Shown here piece after piece: positions 1 to 8,689 of a stretch of DNA of 64,000 bases; position 1 is the first letter of the stretch, and the number at the start of each line of letters is the position of its first letter. The stretch spans positions 1 through 64,000 of the forward strand of contig DASUKN010000017.1 in NCBI GenBank assembly GCA_036278715.1, given 5' to 3'. A program made the position numbers and the translations under genes. A model generated the notes under the pieces. The model had not been told where the DNA came from. It saw only the letters and a list, made by a program, of their open reading frames with translations, and did not search any database. The stretch comes from Udaeobacter sp025935755. GTDB lineage: Bacteria > Verrucomicrobiota > Verrucomicrobiia > Chthoniobacterales > UBA10450.

Positions 1-160
1 TAGTCTCGTAGGCTGCGGCATTTTTTAACGAATAGTTTTTACCTTTAACCATCAGTGTCCCCTCGCCGACGTTTGCCGGTTTCCCCCCGCTCTGCGCAAA
101 AATTGTCACTGCCCCGCCGATGATGGCGATCGCTGTTAAACAAGATAGTTTCTTAATCAT
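1..160 (-). CDS. N-terminal part of a small exported protein (runs off the window)
   Basis: The minus-strand frame opens with ATG at 158-160 and stays open to the window edge, giving 53 residues. They begin MIKKLSCLTAIAIIGG and continue through a hydrophobic stretch to an AQS signal-peptidase-type site near residue 24. The mature part starts SGGKPANVGEGTLMVKGKNY. This is a secreted or periplasmic protein by its signal peptide. The visible mature part is too short to assign a family, and no clear Shine-Dalgarno sequence is seen upstream. Confidence 0.6.
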   Translation of the reverse strand, partial: MIKKLSCLTAIAIIGGAVTIFAQSGGKPANVGEGTLMVKGKNYSLKNAAAYET

Positions 161-309
161 AATGCGTGTATTGCGGCGGGAGATTTCAGCCGCAAAACGG
201 TTAAGTGCAAGCAATTACATCCAGTTTTTTGAAAGACCTGCCCAACCAGGCGAAGGCACCCTCGCCTCAACGCCCATGAATCGCGGCACCTGATGGTCGT
301 TTTGATCGC

Positions 310-354
310 GGAGCGCGGGCGCCTCGCCCGCCGTCCGAGGCGCCTCGCCTCGGA
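310..354 (+). repeat. 45-bp double-palindrome repeat, copy 1
   Basis: Two adjacent palindromes, GCGGGCGCCTCGCCCGC and then TCCGAGGCGCCTCGCCTCGGA, form one REP-like unit. The same 45-bp unit lies in the opposite orientation at 509-553 with only a 3-base spacer difference. The gene-free stretch 161-608 contains this pair and little else. Confidence 0.75.
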
Positions 355-508
355 CCTTCGCAATCGTTTATTCGCGTTGCCCAAAGGCAAGATGCCTGTG
401 CTACGTAAACCCATTCATAATAATCAAGGAACGACGCCTCGTTGAATGGCTCTTCAGCAGTGCGCAACGCAAGTTCGTCTGAGTCAATCGGGGCGATGTG
501 CTCAGAGA

Positions 509-553
509 TCCGAGGCGAGGCGCCTCGGATTGCGGGCGAGGCGCCCGCGCTCC
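509..553 (-). repeat. 45-bp double-palindrome repeat, copy 2 (inverted)
   Basis: This is the inverse of 310-354, matching except in the 3-base spacer between the two palindromes. The copies are 154 bp apart, so the pair could fold into a long stem-loop just upstream of the S9 peptidase gene. Short palindromic units of this kind are typical of REP/RAYT-type repeats. No transposase is visible nearby. Confidence 0.75.
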
Positions 554-608
554 CCGGTCATCCAATTCCATTCGACGCGTCATCAATCGCCCACGATAAT
601 GCGCGACT

Positions 609-2744
609 GTGTTGAAAAGATCATTCTACTTTCTTGTCGTTAGTCTCGGCAGCGCATTGTTGCCCGTCCTTTGCTTTGCCGAACCATTCAGCATTGAGCA
701 GGTAATGAGTGCGCCGTTTCCGTATGGCCTAACGAGCGCTTCTCATGCGCCACGCGTGGCATGGGTGTTCGACAACAAAGGCGAACGCAACATCTGGATA
801 GCAGACCCGCCCGATTTCCGATCGCGACAGATAACGCATTACAAAGGCGACGATGGCCAGGCAATCGCGAGCCTGAAACTGACGCCGGATGGAAAAACGC
901 TCGTTTACGCGCGCGGCAGTGAGATCAACAAAGAGGGTACCTCGGCCAATCCGGCCAGCCTCACGAAAATGCCTAAACAGCAGGCATGGGCAGTGAACGT
1001 GAGCGGTCCCGCAGCTGCGGGACGTTTCCTCGGCGACGTCGGCTGCAACGAGGAAGGGTGCGAAGATCTGCAGATCTCACCTGATGGAAAATATGTTGTT
1101 TGGGCCGGGAAAAAACATCTCTGGATGGCACCAACCGACGGCAAAAGAAAGGCGGAGCAACTCGATGAGTTGGCAGGCGAAACCAACACACCGCGCTGGT
1201 CGCCGGACGGGAAACGGATCGCGTTTCGATCAAACCGCAAAGATCACTCGTTCGTCGCCGTGCTCGACCTGGCGACGAAGAAGATCACCTATCTGGCGCC
1301 GACTACGAATCGCGATGCTAATCCAGTTTGGTCACCCGACAGCAAACAACTCGCGTTTATCCGCCAGCCTGGTATCGAATTTAAGAGGCCGCTCATTCCT
1401 GAGTTGCCGCGACCGTGGGCACTTTGGATAGCAGACGCGCAGACCGGCGAAGGGCGCGAGTTGTTTCAGGGCGGCCATGCGATGGAAGATTCGCTGCCAC
1501 TGTTCGCGTTTGAATCACTGAAGTTCACGGACGCAGGTCACATCATTTTCGCGAGCGAGAAAGATGGCAGGAACCATCTTTATTCGATCGCCGCTACTGG
1601 CGGAACTCCTCAGCTCCTTACGCCGGGTGACTTTGACGTGGAGGAAGTCGTGCTAAGCGCAGACAAACGCAGCATTCTTTTCACTTCGAACCAGAACGAC
1701 GTCGATCGCCGGCACATCTGGCGCGTGAACGCGACAGGCGGCGAACCGCAAGCACTCACTGACGGTGAGACAATCGAATGGAACCCGCTGGAGACGAGCG
1801 ATGGCAATACGGTGTTGTGTCTCGGCTCAACCGGGACATCGCCCGCCATGCCGTATCGCCTAACGAGCAGCGGGCGCGAGTTGATTGCTAAGCATACAAT
1901 TCCTGCGGATTTCCCATCGGCGCAGTTAGTCACTCCCAGGCAGGTGTTGTTCAAAAGTGAGGATGGCTTGGAAATTCACGGCCAGTTGTTCACACCAAAG
2001 AACCAGACAGGACGCGGTCCTGCTCTGATCTTCACCCACGGCGGACCGATCCGGCAAATGCTGCTCGGGTTTCATTACATGGAGTATTACCACAACGCCT
2101 ACGCGATGAATCAATACCTGGCCAGCAAAGGTTACACCGTGCTGTCGGTGAATTACCGGCTCGGGATTATGTATGGACGCGCCTTTCGCGAGCCGCCAAA
2201 ATCGGTCTGGCGCGGCGCATCCGAATACCAGGACGTTGTCGCTGGTGCGAAATATCTGCAAACGCTCGACAACGTTGATCCGCAACGGCTCGGATTATGG
2301 GGCGGATCGTACGGTGGATTTCTGACCGCTATGGGTCTCGCGCGCAACTCCGACATCTTCAAAGCCGGCGTCGACTTCCACGGTGTACATGACTGGGCGG
2401 TCTTCCTTCCGATGTGGGCCGCAGAAGCCGAGGCGAAAGACGCCGACGTCGCGCCCGACATCAAGGAAGCGCGCGAACTGGCGTTCAAATCGTCGCCAGT
2501 CGCAAGCATCGCAAACTGGCGCTCCCCAGTGCTGTTCGTCCACGGCGACGACGATCGTAACGTGCCGTTCCAGCAAACCACCGACCTGGTCGAGAAATTG
2601 CGCAACCAAAAAGTCGTATTCGAAGAACTAATCTTCCCCGACGAAATTCACGATCTGCTCCGTTGGAACGATTGGGTCCGCGCCTACGGCGCTACGGCCG
2701 AATTCTTCGACCGCAAACTCGCTGCTTCTGGCGAACGGCAATAA
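609..2744 (+). CDS. S9 family prolyl-oligopeptidase-like serine peptidase, secreted
   Basis: This 711-residue protein starts at GTG 609 with a signal peptide (hydrophobic stretch to about residue 24, ending CFA). Residues about 30-420 form a TolB/DPP-like beta-propeller with repeated SPDGK motifs. Residues about 430-705 are the alpha/beta-hydrolase domain. The catalytic triad is visible: Ser567 in GGSYGG, Asp649 in HGDDD and His681 in PDEIHD. It probably cleaves peptides outside the cytoplasm, as dipeptidyl or acylaminoacyl peptidases do. The length is normal for the family. No strong ribosome-binding site is seen before the GTG. A short piece of its catalytic region (GSIANWR to HGDDDR) recurs as a displaced fragment at about 3560-3617. 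Confidence 0.9.
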   Translation: MLKRSFYFLVVSLGSALLPVLCFAEPFSIEQVMSAPFPYGLTSASHAPRVAWVFDNKGERNIWIADPPDFRSRQITHYKGDDGQAIASLKLTPDGKTLVYARGSEINKEGTSANPASLTKMPKQQAWAVNVSGPAAAGRFLGDVGCNEEGCEDLQISPDGKYVVWAGKKHLWMAPTDGKRKAEQLDELAGETNTPRWSPDGKRIAFRSNRKDHSFVAVLDLATKKITYLAPTTNRDANPVWSPDSKQLAFIRQPGIEFKRPLIPELPRPWALWIADAQTGEGRELFQGGHAMEDSLPLFAFESLKFTDAGHIIFASEKDGRNHLYSIAATGGTPQLLTPGDFDVEEVVLSADKRSILFTSNQNDVDRRHIWRVNATGGEPQALTDGETIEWNPLETSDGNTVLCLGSTGTSPAMPYRLTSSGRELIAKHTIPADFPSAQLVTPRQVLFKSEDGLEIHGQLFTPKNQTGRGPALIFTHGGPIRQMLLGFHYMEYYHNAYAMNQYLASKGYTVLSVNYRLGIMYGRAFREPPKSVWRGASEYQDVVAGAKYLQTLDNVDPQRLGLWGGSYGGFLTAMGLARNSDIFKAGVDFHGVHDWAVFLPMWAAEAEAKDADVAPDIKEARELAFKSSPVASIANWRSPVLFVHGDDDRNVPFQQTTDLVEKLRNQKVVFEELIFPDEIHDLLRWNDWVRAYGATAEFFDRKLAASGERQ

Positions 2745-2824
2745 GCCCGCTGGCGGAGATGTTCCGTTATCGCTCGTCGTCGTCCTCGTCTTCGAAATTC
2801 CTTCTCGAAAATCGCTTGGCAACC

Positions 2825-2840
2825 GTATCAGAAATGATAC
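2825..2840. promoter_or_regulatory. Putative toxin-antitoxin operator palindrome
   Basis: GTATCA-GAAA-TGATAC is a perfect 6+4+6 inverted repeat ending 9 bp before the toxin GTG start. HigA/XRE antitoxins usually repress their own operon by binding such a palindrome over the promoter. The position and symmetry fit, but binding itself is inferred. Confidence 0.5.
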
Positions 2841-2849
2841 AGTCATGCA

Positions 2850-3194
2850 GTGCCGCGACGATTGCTCGCTGTTTTCTTTCAGACGGAAACCGGGCGTGAG
2901 CCGGTGCGTCACTGGTTGAAAGCTTTACCGAAAGAGGAACGAAGAATAATCGGCGAGGACATCATGACTGTGCAATTTCGATGGCCGCTCGGCATGCCGC
3001 TCGTCGATAGTCTTGGATCAGGCATCTGGCAAATTCGGAGCAGACAGGCAAATCGAATCGCGCGCACTTTAGTTTTTGTGCACGAAGGAGAAATCATACT
3101 TCTGCACAGCTTCATTAAGAAAACCAGGAAGACTCAAAACGAAGACAGAGCTTTGGCTCTGCGACGCAAAAATGCCTACCTCAAAAACAGTTAA
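2850..3194 (+). CDS. RelE/HigB-type toxin (phage Gp49-like family)
   Basis: This 114-residue protein carries the HigB/Gp49-like pattern: AVFFQTETGREPVRHWL, then a central basic region (QIRSRQANRIART) and LVFVHEGEIILLHSFIKKT. These toxins are ribosome-dependent mRNA interferases held inactive by a cognate XRE antitoxin. The antitoxin gene follows and overlaps its end by 23 bp, in the toxin-first order typical of HigBA. The start is GTG 2850; TTG 2862 is an alternative. The gene looks intact and is probably autoregulated through the palindrome at 2825-2840. Confidence 0.85.
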   Translation: MPRRLLAVFFQTETGREPVRHWLKALPKEERRIIGEDIMTVQFRWPLGMPLVDSLGSGIWQIRSRQANRIARTLVFVHEGEIILLHSFIKKTRKTQNEDRALALRRKNAYLKNS

Positions 3195-3483
3195 AAAAAG
3201 GAACAAACATCGCGGCAGCAGCTTTGAGGATTTCCTCAAGACAGAGGGAATACTTGAGAATGTTCAAGCCGCAGCGTTTAAACGATCTCTCGCGCTGAAG
3301 GTGAATGACATGATGAAAGAAAAGCGCATGAATAAGAGCGTAATGGCTGCACGTATGCGAACGTCGCGCGCCGCAGTCCATCGGCTGCTTGATCCGAAGA
3401 ACACATCGGTGACACTTGCTACATTAAACCGCGCCGCGAGATCGCTCGGATGCAAGGTAAAAATCGAATTCGTACCGGCTTAA
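3172..3483 (+). CDS. XRE-family antitoxin (HigA-like)
   Basis: This 103-residue protein starts at ATG 3172 inside the toxin's last codons. It contains a helix-turn-helix at about residues 50-95 (MNKSVMAARMRTSRAAVHRL, then DPKNTSVTLATLNRAARSLG) and ends KIEFVPA. It should neutralise the upstream HigB-like toxin and repress the pair. A truncated second copy of its 3' end, with an internal deletion, lies at about 4782-4838. The locus has therefore been partly duplicated. Confidence 0.85.
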   Translation: MPTSKTVKKRNKHRGSSFEDFLKTEGILENVQAAAFKRSLALKVNDMMKEKRMNKSVMAARMRTSRAAVHRLLDPKNTSVTLATLNRAARSLGCKVKIEFVPA

Positions 3484-3487
3484 GATC

Positions 3488-3735
3488 ACCGAGGCTACGA
3501 AAGGCACATGCACACGTATGCATCATAAGCCGCTTACGTTCGATAAATTCAGCACCTGGCAGCATCGCAAACTGGCGCTGCCCCGTTTTGTCTGTCCATG
3601 GCGACGACGATCGCAGCGTGCAACGGAAGCTTAGAAAGGGCGAGACTCCTGAAGTATTTCCATATCGTCCGGAGCGACGGTTAGTCATCGCGAATTGAAG
3701 CCAACATATTTGTCGTCTTAAAGCATCGCGACCGG
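3488..3735 (+). pseudogene. aceK: aceK 3'-end remnant, copy A, with an inserted S9-peptidase fragment
   Basis: The first ~65 bp match the flank found at about 4847-4912 in copy B. Next, at about 3560-3617, comes a 60-bp piece clearly derived from the S9 peptidase gene (bases about 2505-2562, encoding SIANWR..VHGDDDR). After that comes the AceK C-terminal segment QRKLRKGETPEVFPYRPERR. The body of AceK is missing. The pieces are joined in one short open frame, but nothing suggests a functional protein. With copies B (4851-5290) and C (8690-8935) it forms a dispersed family of decayed fragments. Confidence 0.65.
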
Positions 3736-3842
3736 GCGCAGGAATTTTCCAGTTTTCCGTCAGTTGCGCCTGCAAGATCTTGCTCTCATAGGAAATCCCA
3801 GTTTATATCCGCTATTCTCACTGACGAACAAAGGAGAGTTAT

Positions 3843-4709
3843 ATGGAAAACCCACGTAAAAGAACGACGGTAACCACGGCAGCCGGAGGCGATGGGCTAC
3901 ACCTATTCGACCATCAGCAGCAGCAAGCGTATGCCTTGAACACGACGTCGGCCCTGGTATGGCAGCATTGTGACGGCCAGACCACGCCCGAGCAGTTGAT
4001 GGAGCTACTGCGGCAGAACTTAAATGTGTCGCGCGCCCAGGCAGAACAGTTAACCTGCCTGGCGCTGGATGAACTAGGCAAGGCCAACTTGCTGGAGGAC
4101 GAGGTGGCGCGCCCACGCCCACTGTCCTCCAAGCTCACGCGCCGACAGATGTTGACGACCTTTGCCACGGCGGGCGTTGCGCTCGCGGTCGTGCCGATGG
4201 TCGCGCTGGTGACGACGCAGGCGAGGGCCCAGGCTCTGCCCGCCAGCCCCAACGGGGAGCCAATGACATATTTCTTAAACGTAACTGACTTTATAAATAG
4301 TCTTATTGAAATTCCTGCGAAGCCAATCCAAGGCCATCACATTCATAATAGCACGACAGATTCAAAATATTTCGCAGGAATCGCAAATATTTATATGCCA
4401 GATAATCAGAACAGTGTTGGTCGTTGTTCGGCATCTTTTTTATGCTTCAAAAATGATCAAAGATTTTACACAGACATATCAAACTATATTTCAGTCGATA
4501 ATGGATTGATCGTATCGTGGTTTACACCAACAACTCTGATTGATTTAGAGCTTGATAGCATAATTAACTCAATGGTAACTGAGTGTATCGTTGTGGCTGC
4601 AACAAAAATAGGTCCAAATCCTTTTTACGGGGAAACATTTAATCTGGTAGTATCCTCACAAATGTCTGGGCAACAAATTCAGTTCGATTTTACCAACATC
4701 CCTAGCTAG
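3843..4709 (+). CDS. PqqD-like (RiPP recognition) domain + Tat-type signal + unknown secreted domain
   Basis: This 288-residue protein starts at ATG 3843 behind a good ribosome-binding site (AAAGGAGAG). Residues about 10-88 resemble PqqD/RRE domains, which bind leader peptides for radical-SAM and other RiPP enzymes (FDHQQQQAYALNTTSALVWQ, then a winged-helix C-half). Residues 98-129 are a Tat-like signal: LTRRQML, a hydrophobic core and ARA|QA. Residues 140-288 resemble nothing I recognise. Base composition flips at the signal/mature boundary (about 4258): 41 of 60 bases are G/C at 4081-4140, but only 17 of 60 at 4261-4320. No radical-SAM or other RiPP enzyme is nearby. It may be a membrane-anchored or exported protein carrying its own recognition domain; its function is unknown. 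Confidence 0.7.
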   Translation: MENPRKRTTVTTAAGGDGLHLFDHQQQQAYALNTTSALVWQHCDGQTTPEQLMELLRQNLNVSRAQAEQLTCLALDELGKANLLEDEVARPRPLSSKLTRRQMLTTFATAGVALAVVPMVALVTTQARAQALPASPNGEPMTYFLNVTDFINSLIEIPAKPIQGHHIHNSTTDSKYFAGIANIYMPDNQNSVGRCSASFLCFKNDQRFYTDISNYISVDNGLIVSWFTPTTLIDLELDSIINSMVTECIVVAATKIGPNPFYGETFNLVVSSQMSGQQIQFDFTNIPS

Positions 4710-4781
4710 TTCGACTTTTTGGCTGCGAGGGCAGTTATCGCTTTTTAGTCAGAATTGGATTGAACGCCGCCTCGCATTCGG

Positions 4782-4850
4782 ACTTCGCCGCGCCGCAGTC
4801 CATCGGCTGCTTGACCCGAACGAATTTGTACCGGCTTAAGAGCAGCCGAC
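4782..4850 (+). pseudogene. Truncated duplicate of the antitoxin 3' end
   Basis: Bases 4782-4819 match the antitoxin helix-turn-helix region (about 3362-3402), then jump by deletion to its last codons (EFVPA-stop, about 4820-4838). The next bases correspond to the flank that follows the genuine antitoxin stop. This and the aceK fragment after it show that a block running from the antitoxin end into aceK debris was duplicated. The PqqD-domain gene now sits between the two copies. Confidence 0.6.
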
Positions 4851-5290
4851 ATGCTGCAAAGGCCGTGCACATGGGTGCATCGTAAGCGGCTTACGTTCGA
4901 GAAATTCAGCAACTTCGGTGTCACCCGGCGAGGCCGGGTCGTCTTCTACGATTACGACGAGCTTTGTTTTCTAACCGATTGCAATTTTCGCAATCTGCCG
5001 CAGGCCAGGACGTACGAGGAAGAGATATCGGCCGAGCCATGGTTCTCTGTGCGCGAGAATGATGTGTTTCCCGAAGAATTTCTAAATTTTCTCCACCTGC
5101 CCGGACCGGCGCGCACCGCGCTATTCGAACAGCACGCGGATTTATTTCATCCGGATTTTCTGGTGCAGCGTGCAACGGAGGCTTCGAGAAGGCGAGACTC
5201 CGGAAGTATTTCCATATCAGCTGGAGCGACGGTTGTCGCCGCGAATTGAAGCTAACGGACTTCATCGTCTTAAAAGCAGCCGGTCATTTC
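4851..5290 (+). pseudogene. aceK: aceK 3'-end remnant, copy B (frameshifted)
   Basis: The frame from about 4911 reads NFGVTRRGRVVFYDYDE and continues through EEEISAEPWFSVRENDVFPEEFLNFL to HADLFHPDF. This is the C-terminal kinase-lobe signature of isocitrate dehydrogenase kinase/phosphatase (AceK). Near 5170 the frame breaks: the expected ending (RLREGETPEVFPYQLERRL) continues in the +1 frame. All of the protein before the NFGVTR motif is absent (over 400 residues in intact AceK). It is therefore a dead 3' fragment. It is the longest of the three copies. The following 240 bp up to 5532 show no gene. Confidence 0.75.
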
Positions 5291-5532
5291 CAAACAACTT
5301 TTGCGATTCAACGTCGCCGACAGGCCAAGCTGCCGAAAATAGCCAACGGGCAAGGTCCAGAAGTATGTTCTTCGCGGCAAGCCCGCGATTTCGAAGCAGT
5401 GACAGGCCTAACGATGTAACACTTGAAGGATTCAGCACAAACTAGAAATAACACCGCATACGGCTAGTCCGGCCTCCCAATACGAAACGGTTTAAACATC
5501 AAACCCCACTTCTAACTCCACACATCAATCTC

Positions 5533-8067
5533 ATGAAAGCACTCGCTCTTTCTTTTAATTCGTTTGGCATTTTTGGGGCCACCTGCGCGGTCTCACTCTT
5601 CAGCGTCGCGGTCACGCATGCAGCCAATCCTCCTGCGGGCACAGTCGATCCGAGCACGGTCACGCCTCTCGAATGGGATGGCACCGCCATCGGCACGGGA
5701 GGCACCGATGAAACAACGGCGATTGAAGGCATCAATCGCGATACCTTTATCCTCCACGTGACCGCCGGTAATTACACCGGCAAGACCATTGCGGTCAAAA
5801 TTGAGTGGACCTCCGGCAGTAACGATTATGATCTTTACATCCATAAACGCAATGCGGATGGCTCGGATGGCGATCTGGTGAGCAGTTCCGGAAGCGGTGC
5901 CCCTAGCACACGTGAAAGCACCGTCATCGATCCGAACAGCGACGGGACGGGAGATTTCAATGTCATCGCGGTCTACTTCGCAAATACTCCGGGGGTCGAT
6001 CAACCTCACGGCACGATCACGGTGGAAACGGCCCAGGTTCAGAGAACAGCGAATTACCGTAGCGGCGGGATGACTTTCGCCCCGAACTCGACGGTGAAAG
6101 CGCAGACTGCGACCCGCGATGGGGAACCGAGCAGCCGTGTTGATTCGTTAGGCAATTACTACGTTTGTGGTATCCGCGGCGTGCCGGCTGGGGTTGACCT
6201 GTGGTATTTTGATCTGCGTCCGACCATCAACGGCGCTCGCAATACAACCTTTGATCCCAAAATGCGGGTGCCCGTCTATCGCGGCCAACCGGATTCGCCC
6301 TTCTCAGCCGCGGGGCAGGATGAATTGTCTGCCGGTGCGCTCGGTGGTGGCGATATTGATCTTGCCGTAGGCTTTGGCGCCTTCACCGGGGTTGGCGCGA
6401 CGGGCGAACCAGTGCTGGCTTATTCCAGTCTCACGGCGGCGAACGTGACCGTCGGGCGGTCGCTAGATCACGGAGCGACATTTGAATTTAATCCTGTCGG
6501 CAACTTCGCCGGAGGAGTGCCGGTTAACGACCGCCAATGGATGGGGACCTACGGCCCGAACACGGTCTTTCTTGAATATCGCAATTTTGGGGCCGGCATT
6601 GTTTTTGTTCAGCAGTCAATCGATGGCGGTCTTACCTACGGGCCTGCGACTGTGGTTGGCACCATGTCGCAAACGGGCGCGCTCGATGTCGATCAGCGCG
6701 ACGGCACAGTCTATATCAGTGGTAATGATGGCCAGTTAGCGGTCGGTGTACCGCCGGCCGCCGGACTTCCGCCGCTGACTTATACTCTCTATCGACCGAT
6801 TCCAACGACGGTTGATCCGGCGAATATTTTCGTCGCCATGAGAGTGGCTAACACGGGCGTCACGCCCAATCCCGTCTATCTCTGTTATTCCGACGGTAAT
6901 GATATCTTCCTCATCAGTTCAAGTGACCGCGGCGCCACGTGGAATGCCCCGGTGAAAGTTAATAATCCGGCAGACTTGACCACAAGAATCAACCTCATGC
7001 CATGGATCGCCACCGGACCGACTCCTGGCTCTGTTGGAATAGCCTGGTATGCCACCGATAATCAGGGCAATAACGACGACGCGCGGTGGCGCGTCTATTT
7101 CGCCCAGAGCTTCAATGCGGATGCGCCTGCCCCCACCTTCCGCGTCGCCCAGGCGAGCGATCATTCGATTCATGCCAGTAATATTTCACTCAAGGGTCTG
7201 TCGCTCACTGGTGAATCGCCGAACCGGAATCTAATCGACTATTTCCAGGTGAACTTCGATCCGCAAGGCGCGGCAGTCATTGGCTATACCGATGACCATA
7301 ATGACTTCGACGGGAATACCTATATCGCGCGGCAGATCTCGGGCCCCTCAATTAAGGGTGGTAATCTCCCAAGCGTCAGGGAAGGCTCGGCTCTGCCTCC
7401 GCAACCCTTTGCCGTGCCCGGGGCGACTCCTCCTCCCGACGGTGGAGTTACGCCGCAGGCGATGCAGCCGGGACCGGCCGGTGAACAAGTGACCGATTTC
7501 GCCTTTGACCAGGATAGTGGCCTTCTCGCGGTTGGGCCCGAACCCAGCGCGGTGGACATTATCTCGATCAAGTATGTCCCGACGAAGATAAGCGGCGTTT
7601 TCAATATTGTGGCGACAATGCAGGTCTCGGATCTGGCTGTCATCCCGCCACTAGCCACGTGGCGGATGTATTTCGCCGCTAACGCGCCGGAGACCGGGAT
7701 CGTCAATATCAGTGGCAACGCCTACTCGAAAGGTCTTTCCGACGATGGCGACCAGTTCTTCGTCCAAGCCAGCACCGATTCGAATGGGGTGCCTAGTTAT
7801 CAATACGGCACGACTGTGCGGAACTTCAGTGGCAGCACCACCGATACGATTGTCGGAAATGCTGACTTCGGTTCCATCGACCAAACAAATCGCAAGATCA
7901 CGGTTCGCGTTTCGACCACGCGGCTCAACGCCATCCTCACGGCAGCAGGCCGTCCGAGGATTGTTTCCGGTTCAACCTTGTGCGGTCTCCGAGGCCGGTC
8001 CTTCGAGTTGAGCGAGTTGGCGCTCGAGGATTACACCCGCGGAGGGACCGAGTTTAAAGTGAAGTGA
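5533..8067 (+). CDS. Secreted sialidase/BNR-repeat-like protein with PPC-type N-domain
   Basis: This 844-residue exported protein has a signal peptide of about 31 residues (ending THAA). Residues about 60-175 resemble a bacterial pre-peptidase C-terminal (PPC) beta-sandwich, with TFILHVTAGNYTG and NDYDLYIHKRNADG. Residues about 190-620 form a beta-propeller carrying Asp-box motifs SLDHGATF (~310), SIDGGLTY (~362) and SSDRGATW (~462), as in sialidases and other BNR-repeat proteins. No sialidase Arg triad could be assigned, so enzymatic activity is uncertain. Its C-terminus is a further beta-rich domain. A small exported protein follows after 13 bp, probably in the same transcript. Confidence 0.75.
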   Translation: MKALALSFNSFGIFGATCAVSLFSVAVTHAANPPAGTVDPSTVTPLEWDGTAIGTGGTDETTAIEGINRDTFILHVTAGNYTGKTIAVKIEWTSGSNDYDLYIHKRNADGSDGDLVSSSGSGAPSTRESTVIDPNSDGTGDFNVIAVYFANTPGVDQPHGTITVETAQVQRTANYRSGGMTFAPNSTVKAQTATRDGEPSSRVDSLGNYYVCGIRGVPAGVDLWYFDLRPTINGARNTTFDPKMRVPVYRGQPDSPFSAAGQDELSAGALGGGDIDLAVGFGAFTGVGATGEPVLAYSSLTAANVTVGRSLDHGATFEFNPVGNFAGGVPVNDRQWMGTYGPNTVFLEYRNFGAGIVFVQQSIDGGLTYGPATVVGTMSQTGALDVDQRDGTVYISGNDGQLAVGVPPAAGLPPLTYTLYRPIPTTVDPANIFVAMRVANTGVTPNPVYLCYSDGNDIFLISSSDRGATWNAPVKVNNPADLTTRINLMPWIATGPTPGSVGIAWYATDNQGNNDDARWRVYFAQSFNADAPAPTFRVAQASDHSIHASNISLKGLSLTGESPNRNLIDYFQVNFDPQGAAVIGYTDDHNDFDGNTYIARQISGPSIKGGNLPSVREGSALPPQPFAVPGATPPPDGGVTPQAMQPGPAGEQVTDFAFDQDSGLLAVGPEPSAVDIISIKYVPTKISGVFNIVATMQVSDLAVIPPLATWRMYFAANAPETGIVNISGNAYSKGLSDDGDQFFVQASTDSNGVPSYQYGTTVRNFSGSTTDTIVGNADFGSIDQTNRKITVRVSTTRLNAILTAAGRPRIVSGSTLCGLRGRSFELSELALEDYTRGGTEFKVK

Positions 8068-8080
8068 ACAAAAATAACCT

Positions 8081-8665
8081 GTGATCCTTCGTTCGCTGCC
8101 GGCGACGGCTCTCATTGTTGTAGGTCTGTTCGCGGTCGGGTGGCCGAATGGGGATGCATCTGCATTGGCTCCTTCACCTTCTCCGACTGAGCGTCCCAAG
8201 TTAGCGCCGTTCAAGGAGCGCCTGGCTGCAGCGCAATCAGTCAAGGTCCAGACCGCGATCCTTGGGATCGAGCTGGACTCGACTCTCCAGAGTGCGCACA
8301 GCAAGCTTGATTCGTTAGGCCAACCCTCGGCTCGCCCTCTTGATGGCGCAGGCGAAGCGGCCGGGCGGACCGAGGACGAGCAGACGGTCTCCTGGCAACT
8401 GGCGAAGACCGACTACGGCTCGGTCTTTGTAAAAGCTGACCAGAAACAGCGCATCACCTATATCGCCGGTTATCTGCGCCCTGGAAAGGAGATGCCGTTC
8501 GACAAGATTGGCCAGCTCGAAAAAGCACCAGTCCTGACCGACCGCGTCGTGGCGTGGGACGTCGTGAGGCCGAATCGCCCACTTATTCGTGTTGTGGCGC
8601 GTGGGTCGGAGCGGAAAGCGAACTCCATCACAATGTTCATCGTGAAACGACCGCGCGCCGATTAG
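8081..8665 (+). CDS. Small exported protein of unknown function
   Basis: This 194-residue protein starts at GTG 8081, 13 bp after the preceding stop. It has a hydrophobic N-terminal segment (LPATALIVVGLFAVGW) followed by a Pro/Ser-rich linker and a mature domain of about 140 residues. That domain contains ILGIELDSTLQSAHSKLDSL and a beta-rich second half ending MFIVKRPRAD. I do not recognise the family. The tight spacing suggests co-expression with the BNR-repeat protein. Confidence 0.6.
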   Translation: MILRSLPATALIVVGLFAVGWPNGDASALAPSPSPTERPKLAPFKERLAAAQSVKVQTAILGIELDSTLQSAHSKLDSLGQPSARPLDGAGEAAGRTEDEQTVSWQLAKTDYGSVFVKADQKQRITYIAGYLRPGKEMPFDKIGQLEKAPVLTDRVVAWDVVRPNRPLIRVVARGSERKANSITMFIVKRPRAD

Positions 8666-8689
8666 CTGGGTTGGCCGCTGAAGTAAGGC

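Noticed and set aside
4851..5249. A functional 132-residue protein with an AceK-like domain
   Set aside because: It lacks the phosphatase and ATP-binding parts, breaks frame before the AceK C-terminus and exists in three differently damaged copies.
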